The translations under genes and the position numbers were made by a program. Shown piece after piece: positions 5,598 through 11,407 of a stretch of DNA of 11,407 bases (positions within the stretch are counted from its first letter, which is position 1; each line of letters begins with the position of its first letter). This stretch comes from Candidatus Dormiibacterota bacterium (lineage in GTDB: Bacteria > Chloroflexota > Dormibacteria > Aeolococcales > Aeolococcaceae). The stretch spans positions 3,428 through 14,834 of the forward strand of contig PLAX01000085.1 of the NCBI GenBank assembly GCA_003135255.1, given 5' to 3'. The notes under the pieces were generated by a model. The model was not told the origin of the DNA. It saw only the letters and a program-made list of their open reading frames with translations, and ran no database searches.

Positions 5598-7043
5598 GTG
5601 AGCCGCATCGGCCGGGCGCTGCGCAGCCTTCGCTGGCGGCTCACCCTCACCTACCTGGTGCTCATCGCCGTGCTCCTGGCCGGCCTCGGCGTCTTCCAGT
5701 ACGGGTCGCTCCGGGGCAGCCTCATCAATGGCCGCGTCGAGGCTCTGAGTGGCGACCTGCTGGCGGCACAGAAGCTGTATGCGAGCGGCGATCTGACGTC
5801 CACCACGGCCGTCGCCAAGGTGCGCACCCTGGCCACCCTGATCCGCTCGGCGTCGGGCCAGTCCGTGACCGTCGCCCTCTTCGGTCCAGCGGGGCTCCGG
5901 CGCGCCGTCATCCCGGCAGGCGCCGACCCGCCCCAACTCGACCCGGGAATCTTCAGCACACTTCTATCCGCGGGGAAGGGACAGCACGAGATCGTCGGCT
6001 CGGACCTGGTCGCTGGCTTTCCGGTGGGGGTGAAAGACCCCACGCTGGTTCGCACCACCGCCGTGGTCGAGGTCTCTGAGCCGATGACCCCGATCGACAA
6101 CGTGCTCTCCGGCGACGTCGAGGGGCTCGCCATCGGAGGCGGCATCCTCCTGCTCCTGGTGCTGCTCCTCGGCCTCCTTCTCACCAGTCGCGCCCTCCGC
6201 CCGCTCCGGCGGCTGACGGACACCGCCGGTCAGCTGGCGGGCGGCGACCTGCGAGCCCGGAGCCGGCTAGTCCCCCGTGCCGACGAGGTCGGGCAGCTCA
6301 CCATTGCCTTTGACCACATGGCGGATCGGATCGAGGAGGCGTTCGCGGCCCAGCGCGAGTCCGAGACCCGGGTGCGACGGTTCATCGCCGACGCTTCGCA
6401 CGAGCTGCGGACGCCGGTCACCGCGCTGGGCGGCTACATCGACGTGCTCCGCCGTGGCGCCGCCCAGAGCCCGGAGGCGCTCAACGCCGCCCTCGACATG
6501 ATGGCGCGGGAGTCGGACCGGCTCCGGGTGCTGGTCCTCGACCTGCTCACCCTCGCCCGGGTGGACGCGCGCAGCCAGCAGAAACCGGAGGACTTTGACC
6601 TGGTGGCGGCGCTGGGCCGGCTGCTCGACGAGGGCGTTCCCGGGATGCCGCCACGCGTCGACCGGGATCTCCCGATGTCCCCAGTGCTGGTGCACTGCGA
6701 CCGCGGGGCCGTTGTCACCGTGGTCTGCAACCTCCTCACCAACGCCTGCAAGTACGCGCCCGGGGCACGCCAGGTGTGGTCGGTGCGGGCGGACGGCGCC
6801 CGGGCCCGCGTCGACGCGCACGACGACGGACCGGGCATCCCGGCGGCCGACCTTCCCCACCTCTTCGAGCGCTTTTACCGCGGGGAGAAGACGCGGAGCC
6901 GCGAGGAGGGGGGGAGCGGGCTGGGGCTCTCCATCGTGCAGGGACTCGTTCGCGCGCAGGGCGGCGACGTCGCCATCACCAGTGCCGAGGGCGCCGGGAC
7001 CACGGTCACCTTCTGGCTGCCGCTGGCGGGGGGTGGGCGCTAG
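5598..7043 (+). CDS. Membrane sensor histidine kinase (HAMP, HisKA, HATPase_c)
   Basis: A 481-residue partner kinase of the preceding regulator. Layout: short basic cytosolic start; TM1 about 16-33; an extracytoplasmic sensor segment about 35-172, poorly conserved and without a recognised fold; TM2 about 176-197; HAMP linker about 196-248 (SRALRPLRRLTDTAGQLAGGDLRAR); dimerisation domain with phosphorylated H268 in FIADASHELRTPVTAL; ATPase domain with N box NLLTNACKYAP (378-388), G1 box DDGPGIP (409-415), F box FERFYRG (423-429) and G2 box GGSGLGLSIV (438-447). Everything needed for catalysis is there. The GTG start at 5598 lies 9 nt after the regulator stop, with GAGGTGACC just upstream, so the two are in one operon. 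The signal sensed cannot be told from sequence. Its TAG stop overlaps the convergent acyltransferase stop. Confidence 0.94.
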   Translation: MSRIGRALRSLRWRLTLTYLVLIAVLLAGLGVFQYGSLRGSLINGRVEALSGDLLAAQKLYASGDLTSTTAVAKVRTLATLIRSASGQSVTVALFGPAGLRRAVIPAGADPPQLDPGIFSTLLSAGKGQHEIVGSDLVAGFPVGVKDPTLVRTTAVVEVSEPMTPIDNVLSGDVEGLAIGGGILLLLVLLLGLLLTSRALRPLRRLTDTAGQLAGGDLRARSRLVPRADEVGQLTIAFDHMADRIEEAFAAQRESETRVRRFIADASHELRTPVTALGGYIDVLRRGAAQSPEALNAALDMMARESDRLRVLVLDLLTLARVDARSQQKPEDFDLVAALGRLLDEGVPGMPPRVDRDLPMSPVLVHCDRGAVVTVVCNLLTNACKYAPGARQVWSVRADGARARVDAHDDGPGIPAADLPHLFERFYRGEKTRSREEGGSGLGLSIVQGLVRAQGGDVAITSAEGAGTTVTFWLPLAGGGR

Positions 7044-7747
7044 CGGGGTGCTGAAGAACCCTGCGAGGGGCGAGGCGCTGCCGGAAACGCCTCCATGAGG
7101 CCGGCGATGCTCGCCAGCCAGGCGTCGGTGATCTCCGCGACCGTCGCGCCCTCGGGAAACGTCAGCGGCTCGCCGAGCACGATCCGCACCAGGCGGCGGA
7201 AGTGCCGCGGCCGGATCTCGCCGATGTGCACGATGTCCTCCAGCCCGCGGACGATCATCGGGACGAGCGGAGCGCCCGTCTCCTGCACGATGCGCGCCGC
7301 CCCGCGCCGGGGACGTTTCTGGGTCTCGCCGGGGGTGAAGCCGGCCGTCGCGATCCACACCACACCGCCCGCCCGGATCACCTCGCAGGCGCGGGTGAGC
7401 GTGTCGGACCGGGTGGGGATGGCTCCCACCGCCCGGAAGAACCAGCCGAAGCTGCGGGATTCCAGGAAGCGCCGGTTGAAGATCGGCTGCACGCGACGGT
7501 CGATGAGGCCCAGCAGCGGGCCGTCGAAGTACGAGCTGTGATGCGCGGCGATGACGCACGCCTCACGCGGGACGCTGCCCTCGATGCGCACCCTGAAGAC
7601 GATCCGGAGAAGCGTCAGGACAAACGGCCGGACGATCCGGTTGGCGACCTGCCGCTGAAACCACCGGCGCACCCCGGCGTCCTCTGGCTCCACCCGATCC
7701 GCCCGAGCGGCCGCGTCTCCAGGGGAAGGGGCGCGTCTCGAAGCCAC
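7040..7747 (-). CDS. PlsC-like 1-acyl-glycerol-3-phosphate acyltransferase family protein
   Basis: A 235-residue lysophospholipid-acyltransferase-family enzyme, expected on the cytosolic membrane face, that moves fatty acyl groups onto a lysophospholipid or similar acceptor. Motif I is clear, AAHHSSYFDGP with the HX4D dyad H70/D75. Motif II is FRAVGAIPTRSD (104-115). The motif IV region APLVPMIVRG (159-168) is also present. Motif III, normally FPEGTRS, is replaced by GFTPGETQKRPRRGA (136-150), so the acceptor-phosphate site deviates. One hydrophobic stretch near 40-52 may dip into the membrane. The start is GTG 7747, with no Shine-Dalgarno but a TAGACT 9 nt upstream. It is convergent with the sensor kinase and shares a CTAG with its stop. 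Membership in the family is firm; substrate is not, and a glycolipid or lysophosphatidic acid acceptor are both possible. Confidence 0.88.
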   Translation of the reverse strand: MASRRAPSPGDAAARADRVEPEDAGVRRWFQRQVANRIVRPFVLTLLRIVFRVRIEGSVPREACVIAAHHSSYFDGPLLGLIDRRVQPIFNRRFLESRSFGWFFRAVGAIPTRSDTLTRACEVIRAGGVVWIATAGFTPGETQKRPRRGAARIVQETGAPLVPMIVRGLEDIVHIGEIRPRHFRRLVRIVLGEPLTFPEGATVAEITDAWLASIAGLMEAFPAAPRPSQGSSAPR

Positions 7748-7756
7748 GTTGACGGC

Positions 7757-7762
7757 AGTCTA
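7757..7762 (-). promoter_or_regulatory. TAGACT hexamer, possible -10 for near-leaderless transcription of the acyltransferase
   Basis: The minus strand reads TAGACTGCC-GTCAAC-GTG, so transcription would begin about 2-3 nt before the GTG start. The nine bases match those preceding the internal ATG of the PAP2-like gene. No -35 match is visible 16-18 bp upstream. Confidence 0.3.
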
Positions 7763-7832
7763 CAGCGCGGTCCGAGAACGCTCCCGCGCGCGGGCCGCGG
7801 GCTCGGTCAACAGGGGGCTCTGCCGCACCCTG

Positions 7833-9239
7833 CTAAGGCGGGCCGTCCACGTAGTAGTGGCGTCTCCACCGGATGTAGAGGCCGGCTGCGAGCAGCACCA
7901 ATGCAAGCTCGAAGACGAGCGGCGTTGGGAAGTGAAAGGCGGCACCCAGGACCCGCCCGATGAGCGGTGTCTTGGCACCCGGGGACGGCGTCGGTGTGGC
8001 TCCGGCGGCCTGGCTGGACGGCGTCGGTGTGCTGGCCCCGGATGCCGGAAGGGTGGCGACGCCTGCCGACACGGTGGTCAGCACCGGGGGCGACGGCGCG
8101 GTCGTGTCCAGCTCCCGGTAGATGGAGGGGTTACCCTCGTACGAGTTGAGCGCGGCGATCACGGTCGCATACGGCTTCCCGGGAGACACCGCGATGCTCT
8201 CCACCTCCCGGCGTGCCGGCTCACCGGAGCCGTGGGTCGTGGGGAGCCCCTGGTTGGCGGCGGTGAAGCTCTGGCCCGCATCGGTGGAGCGGAAGAGGCC
8301 GCCCCCGCTGCTCCCGCCGGCATCGGCTCCGGCGTAGACGAGGTTGGGGTCGAGCGGGCTGAAGGTGGAGTCGGTGAGATAGGTGTTCTGGGGGATACCG
8401 GTGCTCGCGGTCCAGGACGTGCCCCCGTTCCCGGAGCGGTATGTCCCCTTGACCGTGGTGACCAGAACCGGATTGGTCGTGATCGTCGCGGTGGTCGGGC
8501 CCATGCTGATCGAGCTCACGACGTCCCCGGAGGGCAGCCCGGACCTGATCGGCTCCCACTGGCCGTCGTTCGGGCTGCGCCGGTAGAGGAAGGCCGACCC
8601 AGTGTTCGGATAGTCGACCCCGGCAAAGAACACCGGCCCCGAGGGGCCGGAGACACCCGCCAGGGCGCTGACGCTGTCCCCGGTCAGCCCGCCCGAGTAC
8701 CAGGTCACACCGGCGCTGGAGAGGGACACCCCGTCGTCGGTGCCGGCGGCCAGCCCACCCGTGGTCACCGCGATGTCCCTCACGTCCAGGTTCGGCAGGC
8801 CGGCGGAGTCGTTCGACCAGGAGACGCCGCTGTCGAGCGACACCCGCATGCCGGCGTTCGCGAGACCGGCGTAGATGGACACGCCCTGGCCCGGCTGGTC
8901 GCTGAAGGCGACCGCCCATGCCCGCGAGCCGTGGAGTCCCGAGGAGGTCCACGTGTTGCCCCCGTCCGCGCTGACGTAGACGCCGTTGTCGGTGGCGGCG
9001 GCGGCGAGCAGCGGGTCCTGCGGGGCGAAGGCGACCTGCCAGATCTCCCCGCTCCCGAGCCCCGGGAGGCTCCCCGCGGGTGCCCAGCCGGCCGCGCCGG
9101 CAGGCCCGGAGAGCACACCGGTGAGGAGGAGCGCGGCGGCGGCTCCGGCCACCAGGGGTGCCGCGAGCCGTCGCGGCCGCAGCCGGTGGCGTGGGGAGTT
9201 CAGGTTCCTGATGGCGGTGGTGATCCGAGTGGCTTCCAA
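7833..9239 (-). CDS. Secreted, C-terminally anchored Asp-box (BNR/sortilin-like) beta-propeller protein
   Basis: A 468-residue extracytoplasmic protein. The N-terminus is a strong signal peptide: basic stretch RHRLRPRR (17-24), hydrophobic core to about 45, probable cleavage after AGA near residue 50. The middle is a propeller with at least five Asp-box repeats of the S-x-D-x-G-x-x-W type: SADGGNTW (90), SLDSGVSW (134), LSSAGVTW (173), SGNGGTSW (269) and STDAGQSF (318), with RSPNDGQW (221) a degenerate sixth. A Thr/Ser/Pro-rich stalk (382-422) follows, then a hydrophobic anchor (441-456) and a short basic tail RWRRHYYVDGPP. Such propellers bind glycans or proteins or act as structural sensors; no catalytic sialidase residues are recognised. 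Start is TTG 9239, without a clear Shine-Dalgarno and the least certain point. It lies 81 nt after purA. Function unknown. Confidence 0.85.
   Translation of the reverse strand: MEATRITTAIRNLNSPRHRLRPRRLAAPLVAGAAAALLLTGVLSGPAGAAGWAPAGSLPGLGSGEIWQVAFAPQDPLLAAAATDNGVYVSADGGNTWTSSGLHGSRAWAVAFSDQPGQGVSIYAGLANAGMRVSLDSGVSWSNDSAGLPNLDVRDIAVTTGGLAAGTDDGVSLSSAGVTWYSGGLTGDSVSALAGVSGPSGPVFFAGVDYPNTGSAFLYRRSPNDGQWEPIRSGLPSGDVVSSISMGPTTATITTNPVLVTTVKGTYRSGNGGTSWTASTGIPQNTYLTDSTFSPLDPNLVYAGADAGGSSGGGLFRSTDAGQSFTAANQGLPTTHGSGEPARREVESIAVSPGKPYATVIAALNSYEGNPSIYRELDTTAPSPPVLTTVSAGVATLPASGASTPTPSSQAAGATPTPSPGAKTPLIGRVLGAAFHFPTPLVFELALVLLAAGLYIRWRRHYYVDGPP
7983..8031. repeat. Two 16-bp direct repeats, 33 bp apart, in the stalk-coding region
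   Basis: GGACGGCGTCGGTGTG occurs at 7983-7998 and again at 8016-8031. The 33-bp period is 11 codons and yields two TPTPS-containing units in the propeller protein's stalk (residues about 403-420). It is probably an internal duplication lengthening the linker and could vary in copy number between strains. Confidence 0.75.
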
Positions 9240-9320
9240 AGGGCGGGCGAAAGAGGTGTGGCGCAGGGAGCACCCTCGCCCGGGCCGGCGGCGACGGCCG
9301 GCGAGCCGGGCCAGGATAAC

Positions 9321-10604
9321 TCAGACCATGGAGCGTCGGACCAGGGTGTGCTCCCGGTCCGGCCCGACGGAGACCACGTCCACCGGGGCGCCGGCCAGCT
9401 CGCCGAGGCGCTCGATGTACGCCTGGCAGGCGGTGGGCAGGTCCTCGAACCGCCGGCAATCCTTGGTGGAGGTCAGCCAGCCGGGCATCTCCTCGTACAC
9501 GGGCTCCGCGTGCTTGAGGTGGGAGATGTTGGACATGGGGTGATCCCAGTGCTCTCCCTTGCTCAGGTAGCCGGTCGCGATCCGGAGGGTCTCGATCTGG
9601 TCCAGGACGTCCACCTTGGTGATCGCCATCGAGTCGATGCCGCTGGTGTTGACCGAGTAGCGCGCGACCGCCGCGTCGAACCAGCCCACCCGCCGCGCCC
9701 TGCCGGTCACCGTGCCGAACTCGCTCCCGACCTCGCGGATCATCTCGCCCAGGGTCCCCTCCAGCTCGGTGGGGAAGGGGCCGTAGCCGACGCGGGTGGT
9801 GTAGGCCTTGAAGACGCCGATGGTCCGGGTGACCTTGTTGGGCGGGATGCCGCTGCCGGTGAGGGCCCCTCCCGCCGTCGGCGCCGAGGACGTCACGTAC
9901 GGATAGGTGCCCAGGTCCAGGTCGAGCATCGCCCCCTGGGCGCCCTCGCAGAGGATCCGGCGATCCTCGCGCAGCGCCCCCTGGATGATCGGGTAGATGT
10001 CGCGGATGCGCGGGCCGAGGCGCTCGGCGTACTCGAGGTACTCGTCGAGGATCGCCCGCTCGTCGAACGGCTCGTGGTCGTAGAGGCGGGTCAGCGATTC
10101 GTTCTTGAGCCGGAGGACGAAGCGCAGCTTCTTCTCGAGGAACGCCGGCTTGGTGAGATCGCCGACCCGGAAGCCCACCCGCCGCACCTTGTCCTCGTAG
10201 GCGGGGCCGATGCCCCGATGGGTGGTGCCGAGGCGGTCGTCGCCGCGCTGCTGCTCGCCCAGCCGGTCGAAGACGGGGTGATACGGCATCACCATGTGGG
10301 CCCGGTCGCTGATCACCAGGTTGTCGGTGTTGATCCCGTGCGCGTGCAGCTCGTCCAGCTCGGCGAGGAACGACTTGGGGTTGACCACCATCCCGTGGCC
10401 GATGACGCAGGTGGTGGTCGGCGAGAGGATGCCGCTCGGGACCAGCCGGAACTTGAAGGTCTGGCCGTCCACGACCACGGTGTGTCCGGCGTTGTCGCCG
10501 CCCTGGGAGCGCACGACCATGTCGACGGAGCCGGCGAGAAGGTCGATGACCTTCCCCTTGCCCTCGTCGCCCCACTGACCGCCGATGAGGATGGTGACGC
10601 TGAT
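9321..10604 (-). CDS. purA: Adenylosuccinate synthetase, apparently with an ATC start codon
   Basis: Joins IMP and aspartate using GTP, the first committed step from IMP to AMP, as a cytosolic homodimer. Reading from ATC 10604 gives 427 residues, the usual family length, beginning (M)SVTILIGGQWGDEGKGK: the P-loop signature with catalytic D13. GGDNAGHT supplies catalytic H41. Other family blocks are HRGIGPAYEDK, LCEGAQGAMLDLDLGTYPYVTSS, PTAGGALTGSGI, TRTIGVFKAYTTRVG, GPFPTEL, TGRARRVGWFD and, near the end, VSVGPDREHTL. No ATG, GTG or TTG lies in frame between the preceding in-frame stop (10683-10685) and ATG 10520. Starting at 10520 would delete the P-loop and D13 and could not give an active enzyme. 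A GGAGG 7 nt before ATC 10604 marks it as the likely start. Downstream of a histidinol-phosphatase-like gene by 78 nt and upstream of the propeller gene. Confidence 0.95.
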   Translation of the reverse strand: MSVTILIGGQWGDEGKGKVIDLLAGSVDMVVRSQGGDNAGHTVVVDGQTFKFRLVPSGILSPTTTCVIGHGMVVNPKSFLAELDELHAHGINTDNLVISDRAHMVMPYHPVFDRLGEQQRGDDRLGTTHRGIGPAYEDKVRRVGFRVGDLTKPAFLEKKLRFVLRLKNESLTRLYDHEPFDERAILDEYLEYAERLGPRIRDIYPIIQGALREDRRILCEGAQGAMLDLDLGTYPYVTSSAPTAGGALTGSGIPPNKVTRTIGVFKAYTTRVGYGPFPTELEGTLGEMIREVGSEFGTVTGRARRVGWFDAAVARYSVNTSGIDSMAITKVDVLDQIETLRIATGYLSKGEHWDHPMSNISHLKHAEPVYEEMPGWLTSTKDCRRFEDLPTACQAYIERLGELAGAPVDVVSVGPDREHTLVRRSMV

Positions 10605-10616
10605 GACCGGGCCTCC
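10602..10616 (-). promoter_or_regulatory. purA ribosome binding site and noncanonical ATC start
   Basis: The minus strand reads GGAGG (10612-10616), a 7-nt spacer CCCGGTC, then ATC (10602-10604). The spacing is optimal for bacterial initiation and the codon falls exactly where the family N-terminus begins. GTC immediately before it (10605-10607) is the only other near-start triplet but is too close and not a known efficient start. This site decides the purA start. An error in the assembled sequence (ATG read as ATC) is the main alternative. Confidence 0.65.
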
Positions 10617-10682
10617 AGGAATTGGGATCGAGCACGCGCAGCGTATCCGGTCGCGCCCTGCCGTGGGCGTGGCCGGTGCGGC

Positions 10683-11407
10683 TCAGGCCCGGAGCCAGAG
10701 CTCGATGGGGTCGTCTCCGGCGCGGAACCCGGCGGCCTCGGCGATCGCGGCCGCGTCGGAGAGCCCGGCGGCCAGGTCCTCGGGGCGGTGGGCGTCGCTG
10801 CCGAAGCTGATCGCCTCGCCGCCCGCCTCGTGCCACCAGCGTAGCGGCAGGGGACCGGGGCAGGGGCCTCGCGGCGGCCCCATGGCCCGGCTGCTGTTGA
10901 CCTCGAGCGCTCGCCCGCTCCGGGCCAGCGCGACCAGGACGGCCCGGTACTCCTCCTCGAAGTCTCGCTCGTCGAACCTGAGTGTCGCGTGCGGCCAGTA
11001 GCGCTTGGGATAGTCGAGGTGGGCGAGGATGGCGAAGGGGGCGGAGCTCTCCGCCAGCTCGCGGGTGGCGACCAGGTAGCGGTGGAATCGGGAGGCCGCG
11101 TGCTCCGGCGCGAGCAGCTCGGGAACGCTCATGTCGACCAGCTCACCGTCCAGGTCGATGCAGTGCATCGATCCGAGGATGCGGTCGAGCGGGCGGTGGG
11201 CGAGCAGCCGCGCGACCTGGTCGGGGAAGAGGTTGGGCTCGCCCAGCTCGGCACCCGACTCGATGCGCAGGTCCGGGTAGACCGCCCGGCACCGGTCGAT
11301 CGCCTCCCAGTAGCCGGCGATGTCGAGGTATCCGCTCCGGGAGGGGCTGACGGGCGTCCGCACCGGCCACCGGTGCCCGGGGATATGCCCCTGCGACCAG
11401 TCCCAGC
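10683..11407 (-). CDS. PHP-type histidinol-phosphatase-like enzyme, 5' end cut by the right edge
   Basis: About 240 residues are visible, and the frame stays open to the window edge, so the start is outside; the GTG at 11363 is an internal codon rather than the start, because the N-terminal HxH motif of the PHP domain must still lie upstream. Visible PHP landmarks are ESGAELGEPNLFP (metal-binding Glu region), RILGSMHCIDL, AILAHLDYPKRYWP, ALEVNSS and the C-terminal FGSDAHRPEDLAAGL. This order and the GSxH/LDYPKR segments are typical of the HisK/HisJ histidinol-phosphatase branch, which dephosphorylates histidinol phosphate in histidine synthesis, but other sugar-phosphate substrates are possible in this family. 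Its TGA is 78 nt before the purA start, same strand, so an operon is likely. This is the second PHP protein in the window, clearly distinct from the one at 3002-3790. Confidence 0.85.
   Translation of the reverse strand, partial: WDWSQGHIPGHRWPVRTPVSPSRSGYLDIAGYWEAIDRCRAVYPDLRIESGAELGEPNLFPDQVARLLAHRPLDRILGSMHCIDLDGELVDMSVPELLAPEHAASRFHRYLVATRELAESSAPFAILAHLDYPKRYWPHATLRFDERDFEEEYRAVLVALARSGRALEVNSSRAMGPPRGPCPGPLPLRWWHEAGGEAISFGSDAHRPEDLAAGLSDAAAIAEAAGFRAGDDPIELWLRA

Noticed and set aside
7811..7832. A CAGGG/CCCTG stem just after the propeller stop as a terminator
   Set aside because: Only 5 bp with a 12-nt loop and no T-tract; the nearby CCCGCGCGCGGG palindrome (7783-7794) is likewise explicable by base composition.
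8221..10836. An 870-codon minus-strand frame spanning purA and much of the propeller gene
   Set aside because: It is a +1/-1 shadow of real genes on the same strand: low-complexity Arg/Pro/Gly/His translation, no recognisable fold, and it crosses two independent coding regions.
7749..10844. A very long open plus-strand frame (over 1000 codons) opposite the propeller and purA genes
   Set aside because: Its translation is Gly/Arg/His/Asp/Val-rich with no domain, and it is exactly antisense to two well-supported genes. Strong G/C third-position bias keeps such opposing frames open by chance.

Overview
The window is about 11.4 kb of GC-rich, densely coded bacterial chromosome. Features that suggest a Gram-positive-like, high-GC lineage (Actinomycetota, 'Ca. 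Dormibacterota' or Chloroflexota grade) are strong G/C third-position bias, several starts with no Shine-Dalgarno but a TANNNT hexamer 6-10 nt upstream (leaderless or near-leaderless mRNA), GTG/TTG starts, and a monofunctional proline dehydrogenase. No sequence allows a firmer placement. I see no insertion sequence, prophage, CRISPR array or integration scar; the only accessory-type element is a toxin-antitoxin pair.

Layout, left to right. (1) Minus strand: a proline dehydrogenase cut by the left edge (1-811), preceded by a YwnB-like NAD(P)-binding reductase (886-1524) with its own promoter. (2) Minus strand: a HigB/Gp49-type toxin (2141-2620) followed by its XRE antitoxin (1741-2109). An 18-bp palindrome and a good internal promoter lie exactly at the toxin stop / antitoxin start junction. 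(3) tRNA-Lys(CTT) on the minus strand (2876-2951). (4) A translationally overlapping minus-strand pair: a PAP2_3/inositol-phosphorylceramide-synthase-like membrane enzyme (3783-4775) and a PHP-domain phosphoesterase (3002-3790). (5) Divergently transcribed from that pair, an OmpR-type response regulator and a sensor histidine kinase (4893-7043). (6) Convergent with the kinase, a PlsC-like acyltransferase (7040-7747) whose stop codon shares a CTAG with the kinase stop. (7) Minus strand: a PHP-type histidinol-phosphatase-like gene cut by the right edge, then purA (adenylosuccinate synthetase), then a secreted, C-terminally anchored Asp-box (BNR) beta-propeller protein (7833-9239).

How they may work together: the centre (3.0-7.7 kb) looks like an envelope-lipid neighbourhood, with a two-component system flanked by a phospho-headgroup/PAP2 enzyme plus PHP partner on one side and an acyltransferase on the other. 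This is inference from adjacency. The right end is housekeeping (purine and possibly histidine synthesis). No wholly new multi-gene system is evident. The most unusual observations are that purA has no ATG/GTG/TTG that could include its conserved N-terminus and appears to start at an ATC behind a strong Shine-Dalgarno, and that the antitoxin appears to have its own operator-embedded promoter giving a leaderless transcript.
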